Shown here one piece after another: positions 54,863 to 62,279 of a DNA stretch of 64,000 nt. Within the stretch, counting starts at the first letter, position 1; each line of letters begins with the position of its first letter. The notes below the pieces were generated by a model. The model was not told the origin of the DNA. It saw only the letters and a list, made by a program, of their open reading frames with translations, and ran no database searches. A program made the position numbers and the translations under genes. The stretch is from Brevibacillus antibioticus (GTDB lineage: Bacteria; Bacillota; Bacilli; Brevibacillales; Brevibacillaceae), in the NCBI RefSeq assembly GCF_005217615.1, contig NZ_SZNK01000001.1:4465001-4529000 (forward strand). Reading direction: 5' to 3'.

Positions 54863-55339
54863 TTATCTGTTTAAATAAGAGTGGATTGCTTTTGTAACCA
54901 ATTCATGATCTTCTTCAGGAGTTAGTCCTGATACCGTAATGGTCCCGATGTTCCCAACGCCTTTAGCTATGATGGGAAAAGCTCCCCCATATGCCGCGTA
55001 TTTAGAGGCATCCACTCGATTTGATTCGTGATAAGGCATTCCGGTTATTTCACTTTGCCTTTGCAAATAATAGGAACTGTGATCATGCAGTGCTACAACC
55101 CGATTTTTGCGTTGGATCCATTCCGTATTTACCTGAGATGTGCCTTTCATCTTAAAGTGAAACAATTGCACGCCATTTTTTGTTATATCTACAGCGATCT
55201 GTTTTTCTTCCTGTTTAGCCATATCAACAACCAACAAACCTAATTGAAGAGCGTCTTCGTTAGTAAATGATGTAAATTGCAGCGTTTCCTCATCATTTAT
55301 TATCTTTTTCATGCTTTCATCAAAGGATTCTGTACTCAT
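54863..55339 (-). CDS. UPF0303/heme-degrading-like domain protein
   Basis: A 158-residue protein of the UPF0303 family (GlcG/HbpS-like, DUF336-related fold). It shows R-K-x-R-V-V near residue 78, S-S-Y-Y-L mid-protein, then A-A-Y-G-G-A-F-P-I and [12 protein letters not shown], which form the family pocket. ATG 55339 has GAGGTGAT upstream. Its biochemical role is not established; HbpS relatives bind heme and sense oxidative stress. It lies in the MFS-tautomerase-reductase operon. Confidence 0.82.
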   Translation of the reverse strand: MSTESFDESMKKIINDEETLQFTSFTNEDALQLGLLVVDMAKQEEKQIAVDITKNGVQLFHFKMKGTSQVNTEWIQRKNRVVALHDHSSYYLQRQSEITGMPYHESNRVDASKYAAYGGAFPIIAKGVGNIGTITVSGLTPEEDHELVTKAIHSYLNR

Positions 55340-55358
55340 AACTATCACCTCATGGATT

Positions 55359-56552
55359 TTATGCCGGATTTTTTTGATCTTTTCGTTCTAAACCCATACT
55401 CCAACCTGTAAGGATTGTGGCCCCTACCACCATCAATCCGCCTATCCAAGCAGTATGAATAAGTCCGATGGAATCAGTGATTACCCCACCCAGGTAAGCT
55501 CCGAGAGCAATGCCAGCATTAAAGGCCGCAATATTAATGGCTGATGCCACATCAACGGCCCCCGGAGTAAAGCGTTCAGCCAACAACACGACGTAGACTT
55601 GCAGTCCAGGCACGTTCATAAAATGAAGTAATCCCATCAAAATAATCGCAATTAACCCAATAACTTTAAATGGAGCAGTGAATGTTAAGAGAAAAAGCAC
55701 AATTGCTTGCAAGATAAACATATAAAACAGTGCACGAACCGGATTTCGATTTGCCACCTTACCGCCAATTACGTTACCGATTGCAATGGCAATTCCATAG
55801 ACCACCAAAATTAACGTAATTGTTCCTTGTTTAAAGCCGGTTAAATCTTGAAGCAACGGGGATAAGTAAGTGAAGACGACGAAAGTTCCTCCGTACCCCA
55901 AGGCTGTAATGATGAACAAAAGTAACAGCCGACCATTGGTAATCACTTTGATCTGATCTCGAAATGTTGAGCTGGCACCTTTTCGCAACTCGGATGGAAC
56001 AAGAATGCTGTTGGCTATAAAAGCGATGATCCCAACTGCCACAATCGCGATAAAGGCTGCTCTCCACCCCATTTGTTGACCAATAAATGTTCCTAATGGT
56101 ACACCTGTGACGATTGCCACAGTAAGTCCCGTAAACATAATAGATATCGCGCTAGCTCTCCTATTTTCTGGAACAACATCAGCAGCAATGGTAGATCCAA
56201 TCGACATAAACACGCCGTGCGAAAATGCAGAAATGATACGGGCAACAAGCAATATCCCAATGCTCGTTGCACCTGCTGCGAGTAGGTTACCAGCAATAAA
56301 GACGATCATAATCCAAAGCAATAATGATTTACGCGACATACTGGATGTCAGTGAAGTCAAGATAGGCGCTCCGAAAGTTACCCCAAGCGCGTATAACGAA
56401 ACAGTTAATCCGGCAGTCGTAACCGAAATATTCAGGTCTTGCGAAATAAGAGGCAGTAATCCGACACTAATAAATTCTGTTGTACCGATAGCAAAAGCGC
56501 TTATTGCTAATGCTAAAAGCGCCAATGCGCTTCGTTTATTATCCAAGGCCAT
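55359..56552 (-). CDS. ytbD: MFS efflux transporter, YtbD-like
   Basis: A 397-residue DHA1 exporter with twelve helices. It has [15 protein letters not shown] in helix 1 and S-H-G-V-F-M-S-I-G in helix 4, as in AraJ/YtbD-type carriers. It heads the operon that ends with the YtbE-like reductase. A duplicated regulatory region separates it from the divergent HxlR gene. GGAGG stands before ATG 56552. Confidence 0.9.
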   Translation of the reverse strand: MALDNKRSALALLALAISAFAIGTTEFISVGLLPLISQDLNISVTTAGLTVSLYALGVTFGAPILTSLTSSMSRKSLLLWIMIVFIAGNLLAAGATSIGILLVARIISAFSHGVFMSIGSTIAADVVPENRRASAISIMFTGLTVAIVTGVPLGTFIGQQMGWRAAFIAIVAVGIIAFIANSILVPSELRKGASSTFRDQIKVITNGRLLLLFIITALGYGGTFVVFTYLSPLLQDLTGFKQGTITLILVVYGIAIAIGNVIGGKVANRNPVRALFYMFILQAIVLFLLTFTAPFKVIGLIAIILMGLLHFMNVPGLQVYVVLLAERFTPGAVDVASAINIAAFNAGIALGAYLGGVITDSIGLIHTAWIGGLMVVGATILTGWSMGLERKDQKNPA

Positions 56553-56582
56553 TTATATATCCTCCTTACCCATTTTTAAAAA

Positions 56583-56853
56583 ATCTCTTCGAGCAAACCC
56601 CATAAAAGGAATAAGCTTGTCCGACCGGCAAGTGTTATTATGATACATAACAAACCCAATCGAAAGTACGTACTTTTTTGTGCTATAGGTACTGAAAAGT
56701 TCCTATAAAGCATTTAGACGAACAACATCTCCTCGAGAAAACCATAAAAAAAGAATGACTATAACCGATCGGCAAATGTTATTATGATACATAGCAAACT
56801 TAATCAAAAGTACGTACTTTTTTGTGCTATAGGTACTGAAAAGTTCCTATAAA
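56583..56853. repeat. 144-bp-period tandem duplication of the ytbD/ytcD control region
   Basis: The stretch from 56583 recurs at 56727 without gaps over most of its length. For example TGTTATTATGATACATA is at 56633 and 56777, and GTACGTAC at 56666 and 56810. Each copy contains the palindrome AAAGTACGTACTTT and the dyad TATAGG-N12-CCTATA. The first copy diverges after about 56709 and the second after 56853. Duplicated operators for the HxlR regulator are the likely meaning. Confidence 0.85.
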
Positions 56854-56873
56854 ATTTAAGTAGGAGCGATCTT

Positions 56874-57236
56874 ATGAATAAAAAGAAATATAATATTTCG
56901 GTTGAAGCTACGCTTGAAGTATTAGGCGGAAAGTGGAAATGCGTTATACTTTGCCACCTCACTCATGGCAAAAAACGTACCAGTGAATTGAAACGTCTTA
57001 TGCCTGCGATTACACAAAAAATGTTAACCCAGCAACTACGCGAGCTAGAAAGTGACGGGATCATCAATCGAATTACTTACAATACGGTCCCACCAAAAGT
57101 GGAATATGAACTAAGCGAATACGGATGGGGATTGAAAAGTATATTAGAATCACTCTGCTCATGGGGTGAACAACATATCATTAAAAAGTATGGAAATAAA
57201 TTTGACGTATTAGAAGAGAGCATCTTAAATAGATAA
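56874..57236 (+). CDS. ytcD: HxlR-family regulator, YtcD-like
   Basis: A 120-residue winged-helix regulator. It shows L-E-V-L-G-G-K-W-K near the N-terminus, the family hallmark, then R-T-S-E-L-K-R and L-T-Q-Q-L-R-E-L-E-S-D-G-I-I. HxlR proteins sense aldehydes or redox changes. It is divergent from the YtbD exporter, as in Bacillus. TAGGAG stands before ATG 56874. It has only one obvious cysteine (S-L-C-S-W), apart from one in V-I-L-C-H near the start. Confidence 0.9.
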   Translation: MNKKKYNISVEATLEVLGGKWKCVILCHLTHGKKRTSELKRLMPAITQKMLTQQLRELESDGIINRITYNTVPPKVEYELSEYGWGLKSILESLCSWGEQHIIKKYGNKFDVLEESILNR

Positions 57237-57261
57237 AATATACCCATTTCGGCATTGCAAA

Positions 57262-57297
57262 AACCCCCCTTGGTTAACGGATTAACCTAGGGGGGTT
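57262..57297. terminator. strong terminator between converging frames
   Basis: AACCCCCCTTGGTTAA pairs with TTAACCTAGGGGGGTT. The T-run is on the minus strand, so it best serves the leftward dehydrogenase remnant beside it. Confidence 0.85.
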
Positions 57298-57308
57298 ACA
57301 CAAGAATT

Positions 57309-57430
57309 TTACTTTTCATCCGTTTGCAGATCTTTTTTCAACTGTTCCGGTGACCACTCGTAAAAGCCTTGCCCATTCTTCTGCCCGTAGTTCCCTGCGT
57401 CCACCAGATTTCTCATCGTGGAAAGAGATG
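57309..57430 (-). pseudogene. 3-hydroxyacyl-CoA dehydrogenase C-terminal fragment
   Basis: The minus strand encodes the last 40 residues, R-N-L-V-D-A-G-N-Y-G-Q-K-N-G-Q-G-F-Y-E-W and so on to a stop at 57309. This is the conserved end of 3-hydroxybutyryl-CoA dehydrogenases. Upstream sequence switches abruptly to a nitroreductase fragment on the other strand, so the rest of the gene has been lost by a rearrangement. Confidence 0.75.
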
Positions 57431-57431
57431 C

Positions 57432-57622
57432 CTGATGGGTGCCCGTTCATTCAGCTATGACACGAACCCGATCGGCGGCTATGAAAAGAAGAAGTAGCAG
57501 AAGCGTTTGATTTGGACAAGGATCGCTATCAACCGATCATGCTGATCAGTATCGGGAAAGCAGCCAAGGAAGGATACCCTTCTTACCGCATCCCTGTTGA
57601 GTCAGTGACAACCTGGAAATAA
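57432..57622 (+). pseudogene. nitroreductase C-terminal fragment with frameshift
   Basis: The plus strand reads A-R-S-F-S-Y-D-T-N-P-I-G-G-Y-E-K, hits a stop, and continues in another frame as V-A-E-A-F-D-L-D-K-D-R-Y-Q-P-I-M and G-K-A-A-K-E-G-Y-P-S-Y-R, ending T-T-W-K at 57622. These are the last 60 residues of an FMN nitroreductase. The N-terminal two thirds are missing. It abuts the dehydrogenase fragment tail to tail, marking a deletion junction. Confidence 0.75.
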
Positions 57623-57653
57623 TTCAAATTCGCTAGAAGAAAGGTAGAGAACC

Positions 57654-57950
57654 ATGCTTATTATACATGCCCATCTGCAAGTGATACCCGCACAGGAAGA
57701 AGCCTTCCTGCAAGCAGCCAAAGCCCTAGTTACTGCAAGCCAAGCTGAAGAAGGAAATGTGGGATACACCCTTATGAAAAGCACAGAGCAAGAATATCAC
57801 TACACCATGGTAGAAAAGTGGAAGGACTCTGCTGCAGTATCGGCGCACAATGCAAGCGCTCATTTTCAGGCTTTTGTGAAGCAAGCCCCCTCCTTTTTTG
57901 CAGCAGCTATGGAATTGGAAGTATTCGCAGGAGAGCCTGTGAAATTATAA
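57654..57950 (+). CDS. antibiotic biosynthesis monooxygenase (ABM)-domain protein
   Basis: A 98-residue dimeric ferredoxin-like ABM-domain protein (YgiN/YcnE type). It shows N-V-G-Y-T-L, then H-Y-T-M-V-E-K-W-K-D and the helix with H-F-Q-A-F. Relatives act as cofactor-less quinol monooxygenases. It follows the nitroreductase fragment by 31 nt and may once have been its operon partner in quinone handling. GGTAGAG precedes ATG 57654, a modest ribosome site. Confidence 0.85.
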   Translation: MLIIHAHLQVIPAQEEAFLQAAKALVTASQAEEGNVGYTLMKSTEQEYHYTMVEKWKDSAAVSAHNASAHFQAFVKQAPSFFAAAMELEVFAGEPVKL

Positions 57951-58053
57951 TTCGTGATGTACGGAAAACAGCGAGGTTGGTCCTGCGATCAGCCTTGCTG
58001 TTTTTTTGTCCAGCCATACATGAAATGGGTAATAGGCTCTCGTCAACTATTTG

Positions 58054-58082
58054 TTGACAGCGCTTTCTTTTTGCCTTACATT
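58054..58082 (+). promoter_or_regulatory. glpQ promoter with overlapping cre site
   Basis: TTGACA (58054-58059) and TACATT (58077-58082) are 17 bp apart. TGACAGCGCTTTCT (58055-58068), a cre-like element, overlaps the -35 exactly as at glpT. Confidence 0.72.
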
Positions 58083-58105
58083 AGTAACCAACATAATATT
58101 TTTGT

Positions 58106-58180
58106 GATGGAGATCAGGAGATTCACAATATTTCATTTGGTATGGTATAACCTACCAATGGGATTTGTGGATCTTTTTTT
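58106..58180 (+). promoter_or_regulatory. GlpP-type antitermination leader of glpQ
   Basis: GATGGAGATCAGGAGATTCA (58106-58125) matches the glpT leader 20-mer at 16 positions. It is followed by a hairpin (inner TTGGTA/TACCAA, outer CACAA/TTGTG) and seven T at 58174-58180, an intrinsic terminator 24 nt before the start codon. Confidence 0.65.
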
Positions 58181-58203
58181 CATCCAAATGGAGGAGGAAC
58201 GAC

Positions 58204-59298
58204 ATGAAAAAACTAGTTACATCCCTGGTAGCTGCTCTCGCTATTACAACAAGCTTTGGAAGCGTATCCTTTGCCGAAGCGGATAAGATTGTCATCGCCC
58301 ATCGCGGAGCGAGTGCATACTTGCCGGAACATACGCTGCCCGCAAAAGCGATGGCTTACGCGATGGGAGTCGACTACATCGAACAAGACGTGGTCATGAC
58401 AAAGGACAACAAACTGATCATCATGCACGACCATTATCTCGACAGCGTAACCAATGTAGCGGAGGTCTACCCTGATCGAAAACGAAAAGACGGCAGGTAC
58501 TACGTTATTGATTTCACTCTTGACGAGATCAAGAAACTGAAAACAACAGAGGTCTTCTCAGTGGAAAACGGCAAGCAGGTACAAGACTATCCGGACCGCT
58601 TCCCTCTCTGGAAATCCAGCTTCAGTGTTCACACCCTGGAAGAAGAGATTGAAATGATCCAGGGTATGAACAAAAGCACGGGTCGTAACGTAGGGATCTA
58701 TTCGGAGATCAAAGCTCCCTGGTTCCACAGACACGAAGGGAAGGACATCAGCCTCGCAGTGCTGCAGGTGTTGAAAAAGTACGGCTATGTGTCCAAGAAT
58801 GACAAAGCGTACATACAGACTTTCGACCCTAATGAAGCAAAACGGATTCGCACGGAACTCTATCCACATTTGAATATGAACGTGAAGCTTGTACAGCTCA
58901 TGGCAGAAACCGGCTGGAACGAAACCATGATCTATGAAAACGGTAAGGCCGTTCCCTACAACTACGATTGGATGTTTGACAAAGGGGCGATGAAAGAAAT
59001 TGCGAAATACGCAGACGGCGTAGGGCCATGGAAGCCGATGATCATCAAAGAAGAGTCGACGAAAGACCACCTGATCATTACCAATCTTGTCAAAGAGGCT
59101 CATGAAGCTGACCTGGAAGTGCATCCATACACCTTCCGAGCGGATAAAGGACAAATCCCTGCCTATGCAGCAAGCTTCGAGGAACTGCTCGATCAGTTCT
59201 ACTTCACAGCAGGAGTTGACGGGGTGTTTACGGACTTCCCTGACCGTGCCGTTGATTTTTTGCGAAGAGCGGAGAACCAAAGCAAAATGTCCCAGTAA
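58204..59298 (+). CDS. glpQ: secreted glycerophosphodiester phosphodiesterase
   Basis: A 364-residue exported enzyme. The signal peptide ends S-F-A before E-A-D (about residue 22). The active-site segment I-A-H-R-G-A-S-A-Y-L-P-E-H-T is at 28-41, followed by E-Q-D-V-V-M-T-K-D and H-D-H-Y-L-D, which supply the metal and catalytic residues of the TIM barrel. It hydrolyses glycerophosphodiesters or teichoic-acid ends to glycerol-3-phosphate, which GlpT imports. ATG 58204 follows GGAGGAGG; an upstream ATG at 58165 lies inside the leader terminator. Confidence 0.94.
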   Translation: MKKLVTSLVAALAITTSFGSVSFAEADKIVIAHRGASAYLPEHTLPAKAMAYAMGVDYIEQDVVMTKDNKLIIMHDHYLDSVTNVAEVYPDRKRKDGRYYVIDFTLDEIKKLKTTEVFSVENGKQVQDYPDRFPLWKSSFSVHTLEEEIEMIQGMNKSTGRNVGIYSEIKAPWFHRHEGKDISLAVLQVLKKYGYVSKNDKAYIQTFDPNEAKRIRTELYPHLNMNVKLVQLMAETGWNETMIYENGKAVPYNYDWMFDKGAMKEIAKYADGVGPWKPMIIKEESTKDHLIITNLVKEAHEADLEVHPYTFRADKGQIPAYAASFEELLDQFYFTAGVDGVFTDFPDRAVDFLRRAENQSKMSQ

Positions 59299-59832
59299 CA
59301 CTGTAACCTCAACGAGTTACTGAGGTTCCAAATTTATTTTTTGAATCGGAACCAAACAATCAGGTGGAAAAGAGCGTTGTTAGGCTTGATTTAGTTCCGA
59401 GACTCACCGTTTGCAGCTCGTGACAGGGACGCTAGTATTACCCTGATAGACAGAAAAAAAGCCGGTATCTTGTACGCTAAGGATTACCGGCTTTTCATCA
59501 TTTTTTTCGCAGCTGTCAGGAAACCAATTTCCCCATTTGATACTTCTTCGAGAATGGCGAGTTTTGGAAAGCATTCTATTTACCTCTAGACATGAAAAAG
59601 CTCACCTCACAATAGCAAGCTTTTTATTATTTCGCCTGTCTACCATGAGGGGATCATACCAATCCTCCGTCTTATCAAGTTCCTTTTCTAACAGATTTTT
59701 TAGGCACTTTTCGTTTGTTGGCGAATCCTGCTGTTCAGTCTATTACTAGCACTACGAACATAATGGACAGTGGGTAGCTAACAGCTAATGCTCCCACTGT
59801 ATTTGATGCCTCCCGTTCCGCTCCTGCTATTG
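59299..59832. other. gene-free stretch with three hairpins
   Basis: A weak hairpin AACCTCA/TGAGGTT at 59305-59327 follows glpQ. A stronger one, AAAAGCCGGTA/TACCGGCTTTT, is at 59457-59495, and AAAAAGCT/AGCTTTTT is near 59589-59622. Any of these could terminate glpQ or a lost gene. No coding sequence is convincing; the small frames lack ribosome sites. Confidence 0.5.
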
Positions 59833-61164
59833 CTACTTAAGCAGCTCGTTCTTCAGCTCCTCAGCCGTGTCCGGCTTCCAATAACTTATTTGTAATTTCT
59901 TCTCCTGAACCAATTGTCTAACCTGTTCAAAAAGCTCTACTCTCTTCTCGGCTGGCCAATGGGTAAAGAACTGCAAATCACTGGACACATTCCAAATAGA
60001 GGTTGCATTTTCCTTTTGGGACCATTTTTTCATAAGAATCGATTCAACATCCTCATAACCTATCCGATACAAAATACCAACATATGTCGCACCAATTCCA
60101 TCATCCAGAATTGCTCTTTTCAGAAAATACGATTGCACCTTTTGGCAGCAAACTTCATTATTTAGCGGAAGCAGATCACCCAGCACGTCATCAAATTCTC
60201 CAGTCACTTTTCCTACATAATAGCTCGTTTTAATAAGACCGCTTAGCTTTTTCTCCTCCGGATCAGCTGCCAAAAGTTCTATCCAGCGCACATCCAAATC
60301 CTCAAACAGCAGCGGTTTAAGTGAAAAATAGGTATCATTTCTAAGCATATTTCCCCAGCCAAACATAAAGGTATGGCGATTTTGCTTAGTATCAAACTTC
60401 ACCGTACCTAGCACGTTCAAAATAAAGCGCTGCGCTACCGGATCTTTGTAATACGGTGAAAACGCCTCGAAAACATCGCGAGCGGGCTTGGTTAGAAGCG
60501 CAGAAGCGAAGACAGGAGACAGCCAGGCTCCCCCATATTGCTCATATAGCTTGCAAGCTAGCGCTTGCAGCCTACGATCTCCATCCATTAAAACAGAGCC
60601 AACCAAAATCATAGGAAAGGCTTGCTCTAAAGTCACCCCTGCCAAAGTATCACTTATATGAAAGATAGAAGTATCTCTGTAGGTTAACTTTAGCACCTCG
60701 CTGTCGCGCTCAAATGATGAAATCTTCTGGATATGCTCTGCTGCAAGCTCATACACCTCGCACATCTTCTCACTCGCTTTACCCGGCATCATGCCAAGAA
60801 AGGCAAGCAGCGTTTCATGCTCTTCCCAGCTGATCTTGCTGCCAGGCTTTTTCTCCAGAAACGTCTGCAAAAAAGCTAGTAATCGATCAGCAATCAGATC
60901 CGACACTGTATTCGAGAATGTGTGGTTTAATATTTTTTCGCATTTTTGTGGCGACTTTAATAGCTTTTTCCAATAAGCTGCAGCTGGTTCATAATCAATC
61001 TTAGCCAGTGCCCTCTGGGCGGCAAGCTTACTCTTCCCGCGCTCTGTACTGGCCAGATGCAACAGCTCAGGTGCCTCGTTAGCTCCGAGCTTCGAGATAG
61101 CCTTCTCTCTGCTACTCCCTTTGGGTGGCAATGCATCGAAAACTAGCTGATTATATTCTGTCAT
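59833..61164 (-). CDS. HEAT-like helical repeat protein
   Basis: A 443-residue, almost entirely helical protein with repeated paired-helix units, for example A-P-E-L-L-H-L-A-S-T-E-R-G-K-S-K-L-A-A-Q-R-A-L near 30-52, typical of HEAT/armadillo-type scaffolds. No catalytic motif is seen. Similar proteins occur beside MoxR ATPase and VWA-domain genes, but none is here. ATG 61164 follows AAGGGGAA. The function is unknown; protein-protein binding is inferred from the fold. Confidence 0.75.
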   Translation of the reverse strand: MTEYNQLVFDALPPKGSSREKAISKLGANEAPELLHLASTERGKSKLAAQRALAKIDYEPAAAYWKKLLKSPQKCEKILNHTFSNTVSDLIADRLLAFLQTFLEKKPGSKISWEEHETLLAFLGMMPGKASEKMCEVYELAAEHIQKISSFERDSEVLKLTYRDTSIFHISDTLAGVTLEQAFPMILVGSVLMDGDRRLQALACKLYEQYGGAWLSPVFASALLTKPARDVFEAFSPYYKDPVAQRFILNVLGTVKFDTKQNRHTFMFGWGNMLRNDTYFSLKPLLFEDLDVRWIELLAADPEEKKLSGLIKTSYYVGKVTGEFDDVLGDLLPLNNEVCCQKVQSYFLKRAILDDGIGATYVGILYRIGYEDVESILMKKWSQKENATSIWNVSSDLQFFTHWPAEKRVELFEQVRQLVQEKKLQISYWKPDTAEELKNELLK

Positions 61165-61471
61165 TACTCGGTTCCCCTTCATCCTGACTATTTTTAATAC
61201 AGTAGCACGCCAAATTTTGCGGCCCCGCCTTCTATTACGGAGAACTCATCGCTTTCAGACTCACTAGGAATGAATCCAATACGATTATGTATGTTCAACA
61301 CACTCCCACCTCAATTATACAATGATTGCAAATAAGTGGATAAAGGACAAACTGCCATTTCATTATTTTCAAACAGTCTTATCAGGAACAGTTACATAAC
61401 CTGCCAATCTCCCCCATATTCTAATTTCGTAAAAACTGAACAAACCTCTCCGCTCACATAATTGTGAGGGC

Positions 61472-61698
61472 GAGTTTTTCCATGCCTATAAGACGGATGG
61501 GCGATTCCCCGAAGTAAATACGCTCGAGCAAACGAAAAGAGCTTCTAGTGCCATCCAACTTCTTCAACTCTTGGAATGGGAATGGAACCCGGTTCGTTGA
61601 CAATAGGTGCTGCCCTAGGAAACGGACGCCCTATACCTGTTTATGATTTTTGTTCAATGATTGAAGGTGCGGCGATAATAGGTTCTCCACTATACTAA
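61472..61698 (+). pseudogene. unassigned gene fragments in two frames
   Basis: Frame one (61472-61600) ends R-A-S-S-A-I-Q-L-L-Q-L-L-E-W-E-W-N-P-V-R. A shifted frame continues to 61698 as T-I-G-A-A-L-G-N-G-R-P-I-P-V-Y-D-F. Both have coding character and abut, suggesting one frameshifted or truncated gene. I do not recognise the family. Confidence 0.35.
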
Positions 61699-61778
61699 AA
61701 AGAAAGACATTCTTATAGCTACGTTGGAGATGTTTGCAAATGAGGAACCATAGAAGTTAAAAAGTACGTTATACCGTT

Positions 61779-61818
61779 AAACCCCGCCTCGACTCTGATA
61801 GAGCTTGTGGCGGGGTTT
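61779..61818. terminator. strong hairpin in the gene-free stretch
   Basis: AAACCCCGCC and GGCGGGGTTT form a ten-pair stem around a 20-nt loop. It may be the terminator of the decayed gene ending at 61698. Confidence 0.6.
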
Positions 61819-61827
61819 GAAAATAAA

Positions 61828-61878
61828 AATAAGCCGAGGAAAGACAGATGTGCAAACCTGAATTTCACTCGGCTTATT
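61828..61878. terminator. second hairpin in the gene-free stretch
   Basis: AATAAGCCGAG and CTCGGCTTATT form an eleven-pair stem with a long loop, 10 nt from the previous hairpin. T-runs are short; its role is unclear. Confidence 0.45.
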
Positions 61879-62279
61879 AACATGACTTTAATCGTAAAGA
61901 AAAGCTTTGTACTCTTTACCAAGTCTACTTTAAATTTACTTACTCTAATGTCAACGAACATCACACAAAGATGTTCTTGTTCGATGAAAATAATGTTTTA
62001 GACTGGGGGTGTCGATATACCACGGCTTTTCGAAATAAAAAATCATCTACTTTAAAAAAATAAGTATTAGACTCATATAATATTTAGCATTTAATGTTGC
62101 CTCAACCGCGAAAATAAAGTATTAGACTAACTATAGGACTGAGCAATTGTCTTTCCATGAAAACATTAAAACCAAACCAACCGAATTAATATTTCGGAGA
62201 TTTGCACTACTTTATCAGCAGACTCTCTTGTATCGACAACCCATTTATAAAGTTTAAAATGACTGACTCAAACTTAATA

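Larger units (their letters stand above)
61165..62279. other. 1.1-kb A+T-rich stretch with remnants and hairpins
   Basis: No intact gene. Two plus-strand coding-like fragments occupy 61472-61698. Strong hairpins follow: AAACCCCGCC/GGCGGGGTTT at 61779-61818 and AATAAGCCGAG/CTCGGCTTATT at 61828-61878. A 13-mer AGTATTAGACTxA recurs near 62066 and 62118. The final 200 bp are very A+T rich and lie just after the deaminase stop codon. Confidence 0.5.

Noticed and set aside
58558-59301. 247-codon open frame on the minus strand
   Set aside because: Antisense to glpQ, which has signal peptide and catalytic motifs.
61719-61964. 81-codon minus-strand frame
   Set aside because: It runs through two strong hairpins and lacks a start signal.
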